Assembly: GCF_049801095.1 (NCBI RefSeq)
Contig: NZ_JBNAGH010000009.1
Location: 1-64,000 of the forward strand
Source: Dinoroseobacter sp049801095
GTDB lineage: Bacteria; Pseudomonadota; Alphaproteobacteria; Rhodobacterales; Rhodobacteraceae
Reading direction: 5' to 3'
Length of the DNA: 64,000 nt
In this document: positions 41,871-48,967 of the stretch, piece after piece
How positions within the stretch are numbered: the stretch's first letter is position 1
Layout: the number at the start of each line of letters is the position of its first letter
Program-made: the position numbers and the translations under genes
Notes under the pieces: model-generated
Databases searched by the model: none
Told to the model about the DNA's origin: nothing
The model's input: the letters and a program-made list of their open reading frames with translations, nothing else

Positions 41871-42482
41871 TTAGTGGTGGAAGATGTCCATCTCGGACCA
41901 CCCGCCCAGATCGAGCTGGGCGCGGGTCGGCAGGAAGTCGAAGCAGGCCTGGGCCAGCTCGGTGCGCCCCTCGCGGGCAAGCATGCCGTCCAGAACCTCT
42001 CGGAGGCGATGGAGGTAGAGCACGTCGGAGGCCGCATATTCCACCTGCGCCTCGGTCAGGGTCGGCGCGCCCCAGTCCGAGCTCTGCTGCGCCTTGGAGA
42101 CATCCACCGCCAAGAGCTCATGGAGCAGCGCCTTGAGCCCGTGGCGATCCGTATAGGTCCGGACGAGCTTGGAGGCGATCTTGGTGCAGTAGATTGGCGT
42201 GGTGGTCACGCCAAAGGCCTTCTCCAGTGCGGCCACATCGAATCGCGCGAAGTGAAAGAGTTTGGTGACCGCCGGATCCGCCAGCATCCGGCAGAGATTC
42301 GGCGCCTCGGTCTGGCCTTGGGCGATCTTCACCACATGGGCGTTTCCATCCCCGGAAGAAAGCTGCACGACACAGAGCCGGTCGCGTTGGGGCACAAGCC
42401 CCATGGTCTCGGTATCGATGGCCACAACCGGCCCCAGATCCAGCCCATCGGGCAAATCATTCATGTGCAGGTGATTGGTCAT
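41871..42482 (-). CDS. Ribonuclease D-like 3'-5' exonuclease
   Basis: A 203-aa DEDD-family exonuclease lacking HRDC domains, so it is the short form common in alphaproteobacteria. VVAIDTETMGLVPQRDRL is Exo I, FHFARFDVAAL is Exo II, and VEYAASDVLYLHRL is Exo III (Y-x3-D). AGGGGGTCAG before the ATG at 42482 fixes the start. It lies just left of the island boundary, and before the insertion it would have been directly downstream of tRNA-Leu(CAG). Confidence 0.92.
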   Translation of the reverse strand: MTNHLHMNDLPDGLDLGPVVAIDTETMGLVPQRDRLCVVQLSSGDGNAHVVKIAQGQTEAPNLCRMLADPAVTKLFHFARFDVAALEKAFGVTTTPIYCTKIASKLVRTYTDRHGLKALLHELLAVDVSKAQQSSDWGAPTLTEAQVEYAASDVLYLHRLREVLDGMLAREGRTELAQACFDFLPTRAQLDLGGWSEMDIFHH

Positions 42483-42555
42483 CTGACCCCCTTCTGTGAT
42501 CGGTGTCTCGTCGCGATTGGGCGACATGACCCTGTCTATGCGGCACGGAAGGGGA

Positions 42556-42573
42556 ATGGTGCCCAGGAGAGGA
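42556..42573. repeat. Left island attachment repeat (copy of tRNA-Leu 3' end)
   Basis: ATGGTGCCCAGGAGAGGA, identical over 18 bp to 60989-61006. On the minus strand it reads as the last part of the T arm, acceptor stem, and CCA end of tRNA-Leu. There is no tRNA body here, so it is the displaced att core. Confidence 0.88.
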
Positions 42574-42713
42574 ACCCTTCACCCCATTTTGACCAATAAA
42601 AACAGGAAATTGGAGCACTTCTTGATTTTCAGGCCACCTTCTGGGCCGCCTCTTGCTGCGCCCTGCATTCCTACTAGCAACTTGCCATTGGTAACGTAAA
42701 GCGAGTTCGCTAA

Positions 42714-42908
42714 GTCGGTGTAGAGTGGGTTTTTGTCAAGACCATCCTACAAAACCAAGATGCAGCGCTTCTGGCGGATGATCTTTTGGAGCTCTTTTCG
42801 GGCGTGCCTAAAGCATTTCCTCCGAAGCGCGGGTTCATGATCTTCTTGTGCCAGCGCTACCCAGAGCATGTGCTACGAGATGCAATTTCACGCGCCAAAT
42901 CTGATTAG
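42714..42908 (+). pseudogene. Gene remnant next to the left att site
   Basis: A 64-codon open frame after an in-frame TAA has protein-like composition (DDLLELFSGVPKAFPPKRG, then MIFLCQRYPEHVLRDAISR) but no ATG, GTG or TTG near its beginning. It looks like the C-terminal remnant of a lost gene. No family is recognised. The rest of 42574-43009 shows nothing convincing. Confidence 0.35.
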
Positions 42909-43072
42909 CTTGGCAGTGTGCAGAAGTCAGTAGGCGCAATCTTCCGCTATGAACTCGAGCAACTTGTGAGAGCACGGACGGATTTGGTTTGGTACAAAGA
43001 ATAGTCCTAGGGTCAGGACCCATTGATTTCCGTCCAGCGGCGTGGTTCACGGTTCGAAAACGAACGGTGAAC

Positions 43073-43420
43073 ATGTCTGATTTGTTTTGGCTGACCGACG
43101 CCCAGATGGCGCGTCTTGAGCCCTTCTTTCCAAAGTCACACGGCAAGCCACGCGTCGATGGCCGACGTGTGCTGAGTGGGATTATCTTCGTCAATCGCAA
43201 TGGGTTGCGGTGGCGGGATGCCCCCACCGCCTACGGACCGCACAAGACGCTCTACAACCGCTGGAAACGGTGGAGCGATAAGGGCATCTTCGCGCGGATG
43301 ATGGCTGGTCTGGCCGCCGAACATGGCGAGGAGAAGACTGTGATGATCGACGCGACCTACCTGAAGGCACACCGCACCGCGACCAGCATGGGCGTCAAAA
43401 AGGGGGGCGTGGACGTCTGA
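43073..43420 (+). CDS. IS5-family transposase, orfA (N-terminal part)
   Basis: 115 aa starting MSDLFWLTDAQMARLEPFF, the DUF4096-like DNA-binding part of IS427-group transposases, with GLRWRDAPTAYGPHKTLYNRW and the first catalytic Asp in VMIDATYLKAHR. Near its end the run A5G6 (43397-43407) is a candidate -1 frameshift site: shifted reading continues as KGGRGRLIGRTKGGMNT directly into orfB. Confidence 0.9.
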   Translation: MSDLFWLTDAQMARLEPFFPKSHGKPRVDGRRVLSGIIFVNRNGLRWRDAPTAYGPHKTLYNRWKRWSDKGIFARMMAGLAAEHGEEKTVMIDATYLKAHRTATSMGVKKGGVDV

Positions 43421-43440
43421 TTGGCCGAACCAAGGGTGGC

Positions 43441-43830
43441 ATGAACACGAAATTGCATGCCATCTGCGATAGTCAGGGACGCCCGCTGAACCTGTTCGTG
43501 ACCGCGGGACAGGTCAGCGATTACATCGGCGCACGGGCATTGCTGAGCAGCCTGCCAAGTGTCGACTGGCTGCTCGGGGACCGAGGCTATGACGCCGATT
43601 GGTTCAGAGAAGCGTTGAAAGACAAAGGGATACGCCCTTGTATCCCCGGACGGAAGCAACGGAAGAAAACCGTCAAATACGATAAGCGTCGATACAAGCG
43701 ACGAAACCGGATTGAGATCATGTTCGGCAGACTGAAGGATTGGCGGCGTGTGGCGACCCGATACGACAGATGCCCAAAGGTGTTCCTCTCAGCCATCGCC
43801 CTGGCGGCAACCGTCATCTATTGGCTATGA
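43441..43830 (+). CDS. IS5-family transposase, orfB (catalytic C-terminal part)
   Basis: 129 aa from the first ATG, though it is expected to be made as a fusion by -1 frameshifting from orfA. MNTKLHAICDSQGRPLNLFVT, LLGDRGYDADWFREAL (second catalytic Asp) and RNRIEIMFGRLKDWRRVATRYD (catalytic Glu region) are complete, so the copy may still be active. Confidence 0.9.
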   Translation: MNTKLHAICDSQGRPLNLFVTAGQVSDYIGARALLSSLPSVDWLLGDRGYDADWFREALKDKGIRPCIPGRKQRKKTVKYDKRRYKRRNRIEIMFGRLKDWRRVATRYDRCPKVFLSAIALAATVIYWL

Positions 43831-43921
43831 GTCCTGACCCTAAGTCTGGAGCGGATTATCAAAGTCGTTGTGCTACCTACGCAACGATGTAAAGTAACGT
43901 GATTTTTTACAGCGGTGGTAT

Positions 43922-44527
43922 CTAAATCTTGTTGACTACGTCAACGCTAATGACCACCAGCACCAGCCCAAAAGCCAACTGTATACAGAACTCTTTTAGA
44001 ACCGAGGTGCTCTGCAAATCAGCATATTCTTTTAGAGGTCTTCCATCAACAATACTATCAATCATTTCCATGGTCATTTGGAAAATCGGGACAGCAGTCG
44101 ACATCATCAGCATGTTACCCAGCAATATAGAAAAAAACATTGGGACAATAGGGAATGGGCCGCCTGAGATAAGCACAACAGTCGAGATTATTGGAGCGGA
44201 AATAAAGCTCCAAACCAATATCCCGTAAATCTCTCTCACCGCTACGTCTTCGTCGCCATCTCGAGAGAGTATCAAAAACTTTGATCGTACTGATATCATT
44301 GCTAACAAAAAAAGGCTGATCAGAAATATGGGCACTTCTGCGCCGATCACTTTTATCAAAACTTCATTCACAAGGCCCGTGAAGACTTTATAGTATTCAA
44401 AGAGGCCTGTTTCAAACCATGTTTTCCAAACAACGAAGTCTGAGACGATACCAGCAAGTGAAAGCCAAGCGATGCCAATTGCAATAAATCGGCTGAACTG
44501 AAAGGATGTTTCTGTCATTTCGGTCAC
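43922..44527 (-). CDS. Hypothetical multi-pass membrane protein
   Basis: A 201-aa protein with four or five hydrophobic segments (for example FIAIGIAWLSLAGIVSDFVV, VPIFLISLFLLAMISV and ILVWSFISAPIISTVVLIS). Base composition is clearly more AT-rich than the chromosome, and codon use differs. No motif is recognised. It lies between the intact IS and a dyad-rich region in front of a recombinase gene. Confidence 0.6.
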   Translation of the reverse strand: MTEMTETSFQFSRFIAIGIAWLSLAGIVSDFVVWKTWFETGLFEYYKVFTGLVNEVLIKVIGAEVPIFLISLFLLAMISVRSKFLILSRDGDEDVAVREIYGILVWSFISAPIISTVVLISGGPFPIVPMFFSILLGNMLMMSTAVPIFQMTMEMIDSIVDGRPLKEYADLQSTSVLKEFCIQLAFGLVLVVISVDVVNKI

Positions 44528-44579
44528 TCCATAAGGCAGTGTATACCATCGCCGCCCTGTATTAGGAAGGCAAGTGACC

Positions 44580-44604
44580 TTAACACTATTTGTAATAGTG
44601 TTAA
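44580..44604. promoter_or_regulatory. Perfect 11-bp dyad (TTAACACTATT/AATAGTGTTAA)
   Basis: TTAACACTATT and its complement are separated by TGT. It begins with TTAACA, a fair -35, and TAAATA occurs 16-17 bp later, so it may be an operator over a promoter for the recombinase at 44694. A weak terminator for the minus strand is an alternative. Confidence 0.55.
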
Positions 44605-44663
44605 ATATCCTCCATCTCCAGCCTGTGGATCGATAGGGTAGGGGGGTACCTTTCTGCTTCGCT

Positions 44664-44693
44664 ATTTAACAGTTTTCGGATAGACTGTTAAAT
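44664..44693. promoter_or_regulatory. 10-bp dyad directly abutting the recombinase start
   Basis: ATTTAACAGT (44664-44673) and ACTGTTAAAT (44684-44693) are perfect inverted repeats with a 10-bp centre; the ATG follows immediately. It occupies the place of a ribosome binding site and shares TTAACA(C/G)T with the dyad at 44580. It is probably a repressor or recombinase binding site controlling translation or transcription. Confidence 0.55.
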
Positions 44694-45299
44694 ATGAGCG
44701 AAATGCGCCTCTACGACACCGCCGGGAACAGGCTTTATCTGAACGCTGAAGAACGTGACGTCTTCCTTGCGACAGCACGTCGTCAGCCCGCTCGAGACCG
44801 GACCCTGTGCGAGACACTACACTATACGGGCTGCCGTCCATCTGAGCTCCTGGAGATTGCCCCGGCACGGGTAGACCTGTCGGGCGGCACCATCGCAATC
44901 CGGAGCCTGAAGAAGCGGAAGGATGCATCGGGCAAGGCGAAGATCGTTTATCGGACAGTGCCGGTACCGCCCGACTACCTGGACACGCTCAATACCGCCC
45001 ATGGGATCCGCGAGGCGCAGCAGTCCAAGAAGCAAGCCAGTGCACCGATCTGGCCTTTGAGCCGAGTGCGTGTCTGGCAGATCGTGAAACGGATCATGAT
45101 CGAAGCGGGGATCCCAGATGCGCCCCATCGCAGTCCAAAGGGGTTGCGCCACGGGTTTGGGATCAACGCGAGTGTAAACGGTGTTCCGCTGAACATGCTC
45201 CAGAAATGGATGGGACACGCACAGCTCAGCACCACCGCGATCTATGCGGATGCTGTCGGCAAAGAAGAGCAAGACATTGCAGCCAGGATGTGGGGGTAG
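44694..45299 (+). CDS. Tyrosine recombinase catalytic domain without N-terminal arm
   Basis: A 201-aa protein containing only the catalytic domain. YTGCRPSELLEI holds Arg I, the basic beta-hairpin follows, LRHGFG holds Arg II, and WMGHAQLSTTAIYAD holds the final His and the Tyr nucleophile. The first position of the HxxR box is Lys (SPKGLRHG) rather than His. The usual SAM-like core-binding domain is missing, as in recombinases acting on simple sites. There is no ribosome binding site; a dyad abuts the ATG. A WGR-domain gene follows after five bases. Confidence 0.82.
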   Translation: MSEMRLYDTAGNRLYLNAEERDVFLATARRQPARDRTLCETLHYTGCRPSELLEIAPARVDLSGGTIAIRSLKKRKDASGKAKIVYRTVPVPPDYLDTLNTAHGIREAQQSKKQASAPIWPLSRVRVWQIVKRIMIEAGIPDAPHRSPKGLRHGFGINASVNGVPLNMLQKWMGHAQLSTTAIYADAVGKEEQDIAARMWG

Positions 45300-45304
45300 G
45301 GGAC

Positions 45305-45520
45305 ATGCATCTGACGAGGATCACACCAAACGCTAATCTGCATCGTTTCTATCGCATGGAGATTGTGCGCGGCCTTTTCGGGGATTGGGGCCTTGTTCGC
45401 AATTGGGGTCGGATCGGCAGTTCCGGCCAAATTCGGACCGACTGGTTTGCATCGGAAGCCGAGGCGAAGGACGCTCGGTTTGATATCCACATGGCGAAGG
45501 CGAAGCGCGGGTACGAGTAG
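45305..45520 (+). CDS. WGR-domain protein
   Basis: 71 aa consisting only of a WGR domain: RFYRMEIVRGLFGDWGLVRNWGRIG, with the diagnostic W-G-R, then SSGQIRTDWFASEAEAKDA. WGR domains bind nucleic acids and occur in PARPs and polyadenylate-linked proteins; the role of stand-alone copies is not known. It begins five bases after the recombinase stop, so the two are probably co-expressed. Confidence 0.82.
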   Translation: MHLTRITPNANLHRFYRMEIVRGLFGDWGLVRNWGRIGSSGQIRTDWFASEAEAKDARFDIHMAKAKRGYE

Positions 45521-45571
45521 CCTTCTAGCAAAATTCAGGAGAAGTTGAGCCGATTACCAAAATTTCGTACC

Positions 45572-46192
45572 CTAAGGGCACACCCGTACTCGCGACTTGC
45601 AGGTCTCGTGTTCACACTTATCTATCGCCAATTCTCTAATTTTATCAATTTCAAATGCCTCGCCTTTGGCAACCGCTGCGTGGTACTTGTCATCGCTTTG
45701 CGCGATAACGAAACAAAAACCTTGCTCAACAGACGTCAAAAACTGGCAACATCCTACTGGTGTTGTATTACTAGTACTATTTGTGCAGGCATTAGTTGCC
45801 TCCACACCCGCGGAGGAGGCATTATCAGTCTTGGCAATCCCAAAAACCCCATCTTTCGGACAGTATGCAGCAGCTCCAAACTTCCTTGCAAGACCCGAAG
45901 CACTTGTAACCCCGAACGAAATACCAACTCCCACCGCAATAGTACTAGTTATTTCATCCAAAGTATCCTGATATGGCGCATCTCCGCTTAATAGGTCTCC
46001 TATGTGATCAGAATCGTACCTCGAACGTTTCCATGATCTTGATACCAAAGAGAGAAGCTGCTCCCCAATTGTTTCCGGGAGTGTACTATATACCTGAACA
46101 TTTGGCTCATACTCAGCTAATGACACTGATGTGGAGGAAAGAAAGAAAGCAGTTATTAAAGAATAAAGTCTAAAATAGCGTAAATAGTTCAC
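45572..46192 (-). CDS. Exported cysteine-rich hypothetical protein (DUF4189-like C-terminus)
   Basis: A 206-aa AT-rich gene. A signal peptide (YSLITAFFLSSTSVSLAE) precedes a domain with FGAAAYCPKDGVFGIAKTD, evenly spaced Ala and Cys residues (NACTNST, GCCQFL, GFCFVIA), and a C-terminal KCEHETCKSRVRVCP. The pattern 'G-A-x-A-Y ... A-S-x-x-x-A ... A-C' recalls DUF4189, but this is tentative. The many cysteines suggest a disulfide-stabilised periplasmic or secreted protein. Confidence 0.6.
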   Translation of the reverse strand: MNYLRYFRLYSLITAFFLSSTSVSLAEYEPNVQVYSTLPETIGEQLLSLVSRSWKRSRYDSDHIGDLLSGDAPYQDTLDEITSTIAVGVGISFGVTSASGLARKFGAAAYCPKDGVFGIAKTDNASSAGVEATNACTNSTSNTTPVGCCQFLTSVEQGFCFVIAQSDDKYHAAVAKGEAFEIDKIRELAIDKCEHETCKSRVRVCP

Positions 46193-46247
46193 TTACAAGC
46201 CCCCAAATCCACGTCGCAGCATAAAATCCAACAAATAATCAAAAATA

Positions 46248-46787
46248 TTACCCAATAACAATTAACTCTGCATCGCGACTATCTCTTCCTGAGTTAGCTT
46301 CGATTTTAACATCCAACTCTCCAGTGTCTACGCGTGGAGTTTCCAAGCCTCTGCCGGAATGTTTCACTCTGTATCTTTTCATACCTTCTAGCTCAACAGC
46401 TTGAGAAGTGGTTTGATCAATAATTTCACTCCCATCTTTTAAACTGTAAGTAATAGTCCCTGTAAACGTGCCCTCATTTGGAACCATGACATCAACTTCT
46501 GAACCAACCTCCTCACGGGGACCAAAGACATTTGTATTTTCAACTAAGTACTTTACAAGTTCTAAAAGCGACGCGAAAACAGTGACTAACACTGTTAGGT
46601 CGGCAGCACTAGCTGGGCGCGCAGTCAACAAGGCTGGCGGAACAACGATGCCAAAAGCAGCGAGATGTGCAGAAAGCCGTAAAAGCTCTCTCCGAGAGGG
46701 CTGTCGTTGCGTCATTTCGCATTTTAAATCATCTATTAAGTTCTGTTCAATGGTTGTAGTATCTTTTACTTCCACTAAAGTTATCAT
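46248..46787 (-). CDS. Hypothetical protein with Tat-like signal
   Basis: About 179 aa. I chose ATG 46787 because GGAGAG lies four bases upstream (an ATG 12 bp earlier contains that site). After about 30 residues the segment QPSRRELLRLSAHLAAFGIVV then ends ASA, resembling a twin-arginine signal though placed unusually far in. The remainder is beta-rich and acidic (VGSEVDVMVPNEGTFTGTITY). It is AT-rich. No family is recognised. Confidence 0.58.
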   Translation of the reverse strand: MITLVEVKDTTTIEQNLIDDLKCEMTQRQPSRRELLRLSAHLAAFGIVVPPALLTARPASAADLTVLVTVFASLLELVKYLVENTNVFGPREEVGSEVDVMVPNEGTFTGTITYSLKDGSEIIDQTTSQAVELEGMKRYRVKHSGRGLETPRVDTGELDVKIEANSGRDSRDAELIVIG

Positions 46788-46918
46788 TACTCTCTCCATA
46801 TAATTTTTAATATATTCTGATTTCTCCGCACAGCAAAGGAATGTATGAGTTTGCAGGGTAGCTTACTCAACAGTCTTTTTATTGTAGTGCTTTTGTTGAC
46901 AAGTCAGTAACTTTACGC

Positions 46919-47095
46919 TTAACGCGCCGGCCTATATTCCTGCATCACCGTCCACCAACCATCATTGATTCGAGGATCTCCAGCTGGGAAAATTGCTGTG
47001 TTAAGATCACCATTCTGACAAATAAATACAGGAACGCCTGCCTTGTCTGCCTCCCGTTGTGCAATTTTATATGCATCCCCTAAAGATAATGCCAT
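46919..47095 (-). CDS. Small hypothetical protein, 58 aa
   Basis: It starts MALSLGDAYKIAQREADKAG at ATG 47095 with AGGGAGAG upstream, which is a better start than the longer frame. The core VPVFICQNGDLNTAIFPAG suggests a small alpha-beta protein. No match is recognised. It forms a minus-strand series with the two exported-protein genes to its left. Confidence 0.6.
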   Translation of the reverse strand: MALSLGDAYKIAQREADKAGVPVFICQNGDLNTAIFPAGDPRINDGWWTVMQEYRPAR

Positions 47096-47362
47096 ATTTC
47101 TCTCCCTTGAATATTCCGATGTAGATCTGAAGTTAAAAATTGAGCCGTGGTACTCTTTGACAAAATCTGAGCTTACAGTCGAAATTCGACTCAAAAGACT
47201 ACTTCAATTTTATTGAAAAAATAGACAGTGTGCAACACTATGCTTCTGTGAAGTAAGATGTATTTTTTGTTACGTTAACAGTGAAGCGCTTAAATATTCA
47301 GCTAACATGCTGCAATGTCGACAATAAACATCTCTACTTTTCACATAATAAACCCTACGGGT

Positions 47363-48343
47363 TCAGTAGCCTACCTTCAAACTAGCACTCTCTCGGTGCT
47401 TCTTGGCGGTGTGGTTGTAGCCCTCGGTGGTCGTGATCGAGGAGTGGCCGACCGTACGCTGGATAGCTTCACCGGTGGCACCTGCCTCATAGGCTGACGT
47501 GATCATCGTTGCGCGCGCCATGTGCGGGAAAGCGGCAACGTCGATCCCGGCCTTCGCGGCATAGCGGCGGAAGTGATAATACATCGTACTGCGATCCATC
47601 GGCTGGCCATCCTTACCGTTGATCTTGGCCTGGAACATGTAGGCGTCTGGATCCCGGCTATGGTCAGCTTGGTCGAGATAGGCCCGAATGGCTGCCGCAC
47701 ATTCCAGGTTGATCGCCACGGTGTTGGTCTTGTTGCCCTTGATCGTGAGATGCAGCACAGGAAACTCATTGTCATAAGTAAAGTCCCGCACGCGCAACAG
47801 CGTCGGCTCCGTGCACCGCGCACCAACAAAGAAGTAGATGTGCAAGAGCGCCCGATCGCGCAGCCCCTGGACTGTCTCTGGATCAGGCGCATCGAGCATC
47901 GCCCGCACCTGGCGCTTGGAGAGGGTGGGCGATTTACCTGCGCCGATCCCCGCATTGCCTGTTTTCGGCCGACGCACCCCAGCAACCGGATTACTGGTAG
48001 TGAGCTGGCGATCGGTCAGATGCTTGTAGAGCGAGGAGAGCGCCGCCAAGCGACTGGCAATGCTGGAAGGGGAGAGACCCGCCGCTTCCATCGATGCACG
48101 CCAAGCCAGGATATGCGCCTGTTTGACAGCGTAGAGATCCTCTGGCGTGGTGATCCCGATCGTCGCGATGAAGGATCCAACGGCGCGTTGATAAGCTGCG
48201 CGCGTGTTAGAAGAGGAAAAGTTCGCAAGCCAGACGCTCTCGGCGCGGACATCTGCGAGCGCGGCAAAGGCATCCAATCGCTCAAGCTCAGCGTTGGTGA
48301 CATCGATCAGGGGGTTCACAGAGATCTCCGGGTAGTCTGACAT
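47363..48343 (-). CDS. XerC/D-like tyrosine recombinase
   Basis: A 326-aa phage-type integrase with a full N-terminal core-binding domain (NFSSSNTRAAYQRAVGSF, SSIASRLAALSSLYKHL) and catalytic domain: FVGARCTEPTLLRVRDF (Arg I), FPHMARATMITSA (HxxR), VGHSSITTTEGYNHT (His and Tyr nucleophile). It is separate from the P4-type integrase at the island end, so the left part of the island may be an older nested element. An imperfect dyad lies 19 bp before its ATG. Confidence 0.9.
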   Translation of the reverse strand: MSDYPEISVNPLIDVTNAELERLDAFAALADVRAESVWLANFSSSNTRAAYQRAVGSFIATIGITTPEDLYAVKQAHILAWRASMEAAGLSPSSIASRLAALSSLYKHLTDRQLTTSNPVAGVRRPKTGNAGIGAGKSPTLSKRQVRAMLDAPDPETVQGLRDRALLHIYFFVGARCTEPTLLRVRDFTYDNEFPVLHLTIKGNKTNTVAINLECAAAIRAYLDQADHSRDPDAYMFQAKINGKDGQPMDRSTMYYHFRRYAAKAGIDVAAFPHMARATMITSAYEAGATGEAIQRTVGHSSITTTEGYNHTAKKHRESASLKVGY

Positions 48344-48967
48344 ACCTCAAAATCATACCATAAATGTTCCCCCATAAAATAAGTTATGGGGAAACATTTA
48401 CATCCATTCTCTGCGATCCTCTCATAGGTAATCTGGGGGTCGGTCGCGCATTCCGCAAATGCCGATTTTCAGGTGGGCCAAGTAGTTTAACCCTCCCGAA
48501 CCCAACAGCATGACGCGGAATGACGCGCATTGACCGGCCATTCGCACGCAGTGCAGCACGACGAGCTCTGGGCTCGTTGCAGACCTCTGAGCAAGCGCAG
48601 CATAGGTACATCAGTCTGAGCTCGTAATCGCAGGGAACGGCCCTTAGCAGACATTCACACATTGGGTTGGTTGCTGAGCTGCAGCCATCAAGAGGAGACA
48701 TTCGCTATGGGCGCAAACTGAACGTAAGTCGGTTTTACAGATCGAAGGACGAAAACGCTATAAATCATGAGCCAACTAGATTCCGGTTATCAATTTGGCG
48801 GCTAAGAGTTGTAACCGTCCAGAGCGCGCAATTTACCGAAGGCCGGAGCTTTGACTACGGAGCTAAGTTCGCAAGGACTTAGTTCGCGAGAAACTGGATT
48901 GACTGATCAGAATGAACCGATACTGTCGAGTATGACAGTGTTAAGTAAGTAGGTTCAGCAGTTAGTT
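48344..48967. other. 624-bp stretch without a convincing gene
   Basis: It contains the dyad at 48362-48399 in front of the recombinase and a small dyad ACTGTC/GACAGT (48922-48939) 29 bp before the next gene. A 105-codon minus-strand frame (48384-48701) has no ribosome binding site and Cys/Arg-heavy, non-protein-like composition, so I do not call it. Confidence 0.5.
48362..48399. promoter_or_regulatory. 16-bp imperfect dyad before the XerC/D-like recombinase
   Basis: AAATGTTCCCCCATAA (48362-48377) and TTATGGGGAAACATTT (48384-48399) are inverted repeats with one mismatch and a 6-bp centre, the geometry of a tyrosine recombinase core site or an operator. The recombinase ATG is 19 bp away. Confidence 0.55.

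Larger units (their letters stand above)
43010..43840 (+). mobile_element. Intact IS5-family (IS427-like) insertion sequence, 831 bp
   Basis: Terminal inverted repeats are GGGTCAGGACCCA at 43010 and the complement of TGAGTCCTGACCC ending at 43840, differing at one position. A TA dinucleotide flanks both ends (43008-43009 and 43841-43842), consistent with a short target duplication. Two overlapping transposase frames lie between them. Confidence 0.88.

Noticed and set aside
46588..46601. CTAACACTGTTAGG palindrome resembling the TTAACA dyads
   Set aside because: It lies inside the coding region of the Tat-signal protein in AT-rich DNA and is probably coincidental.
48384..48701. 105-codon minus-strand frame in the gap before the coiled-coil gene
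   Set aside because: No ribosome binding site, Cys/Arg-rich non-protein-like composition, and it overlaps the dyad next to the recombinase.
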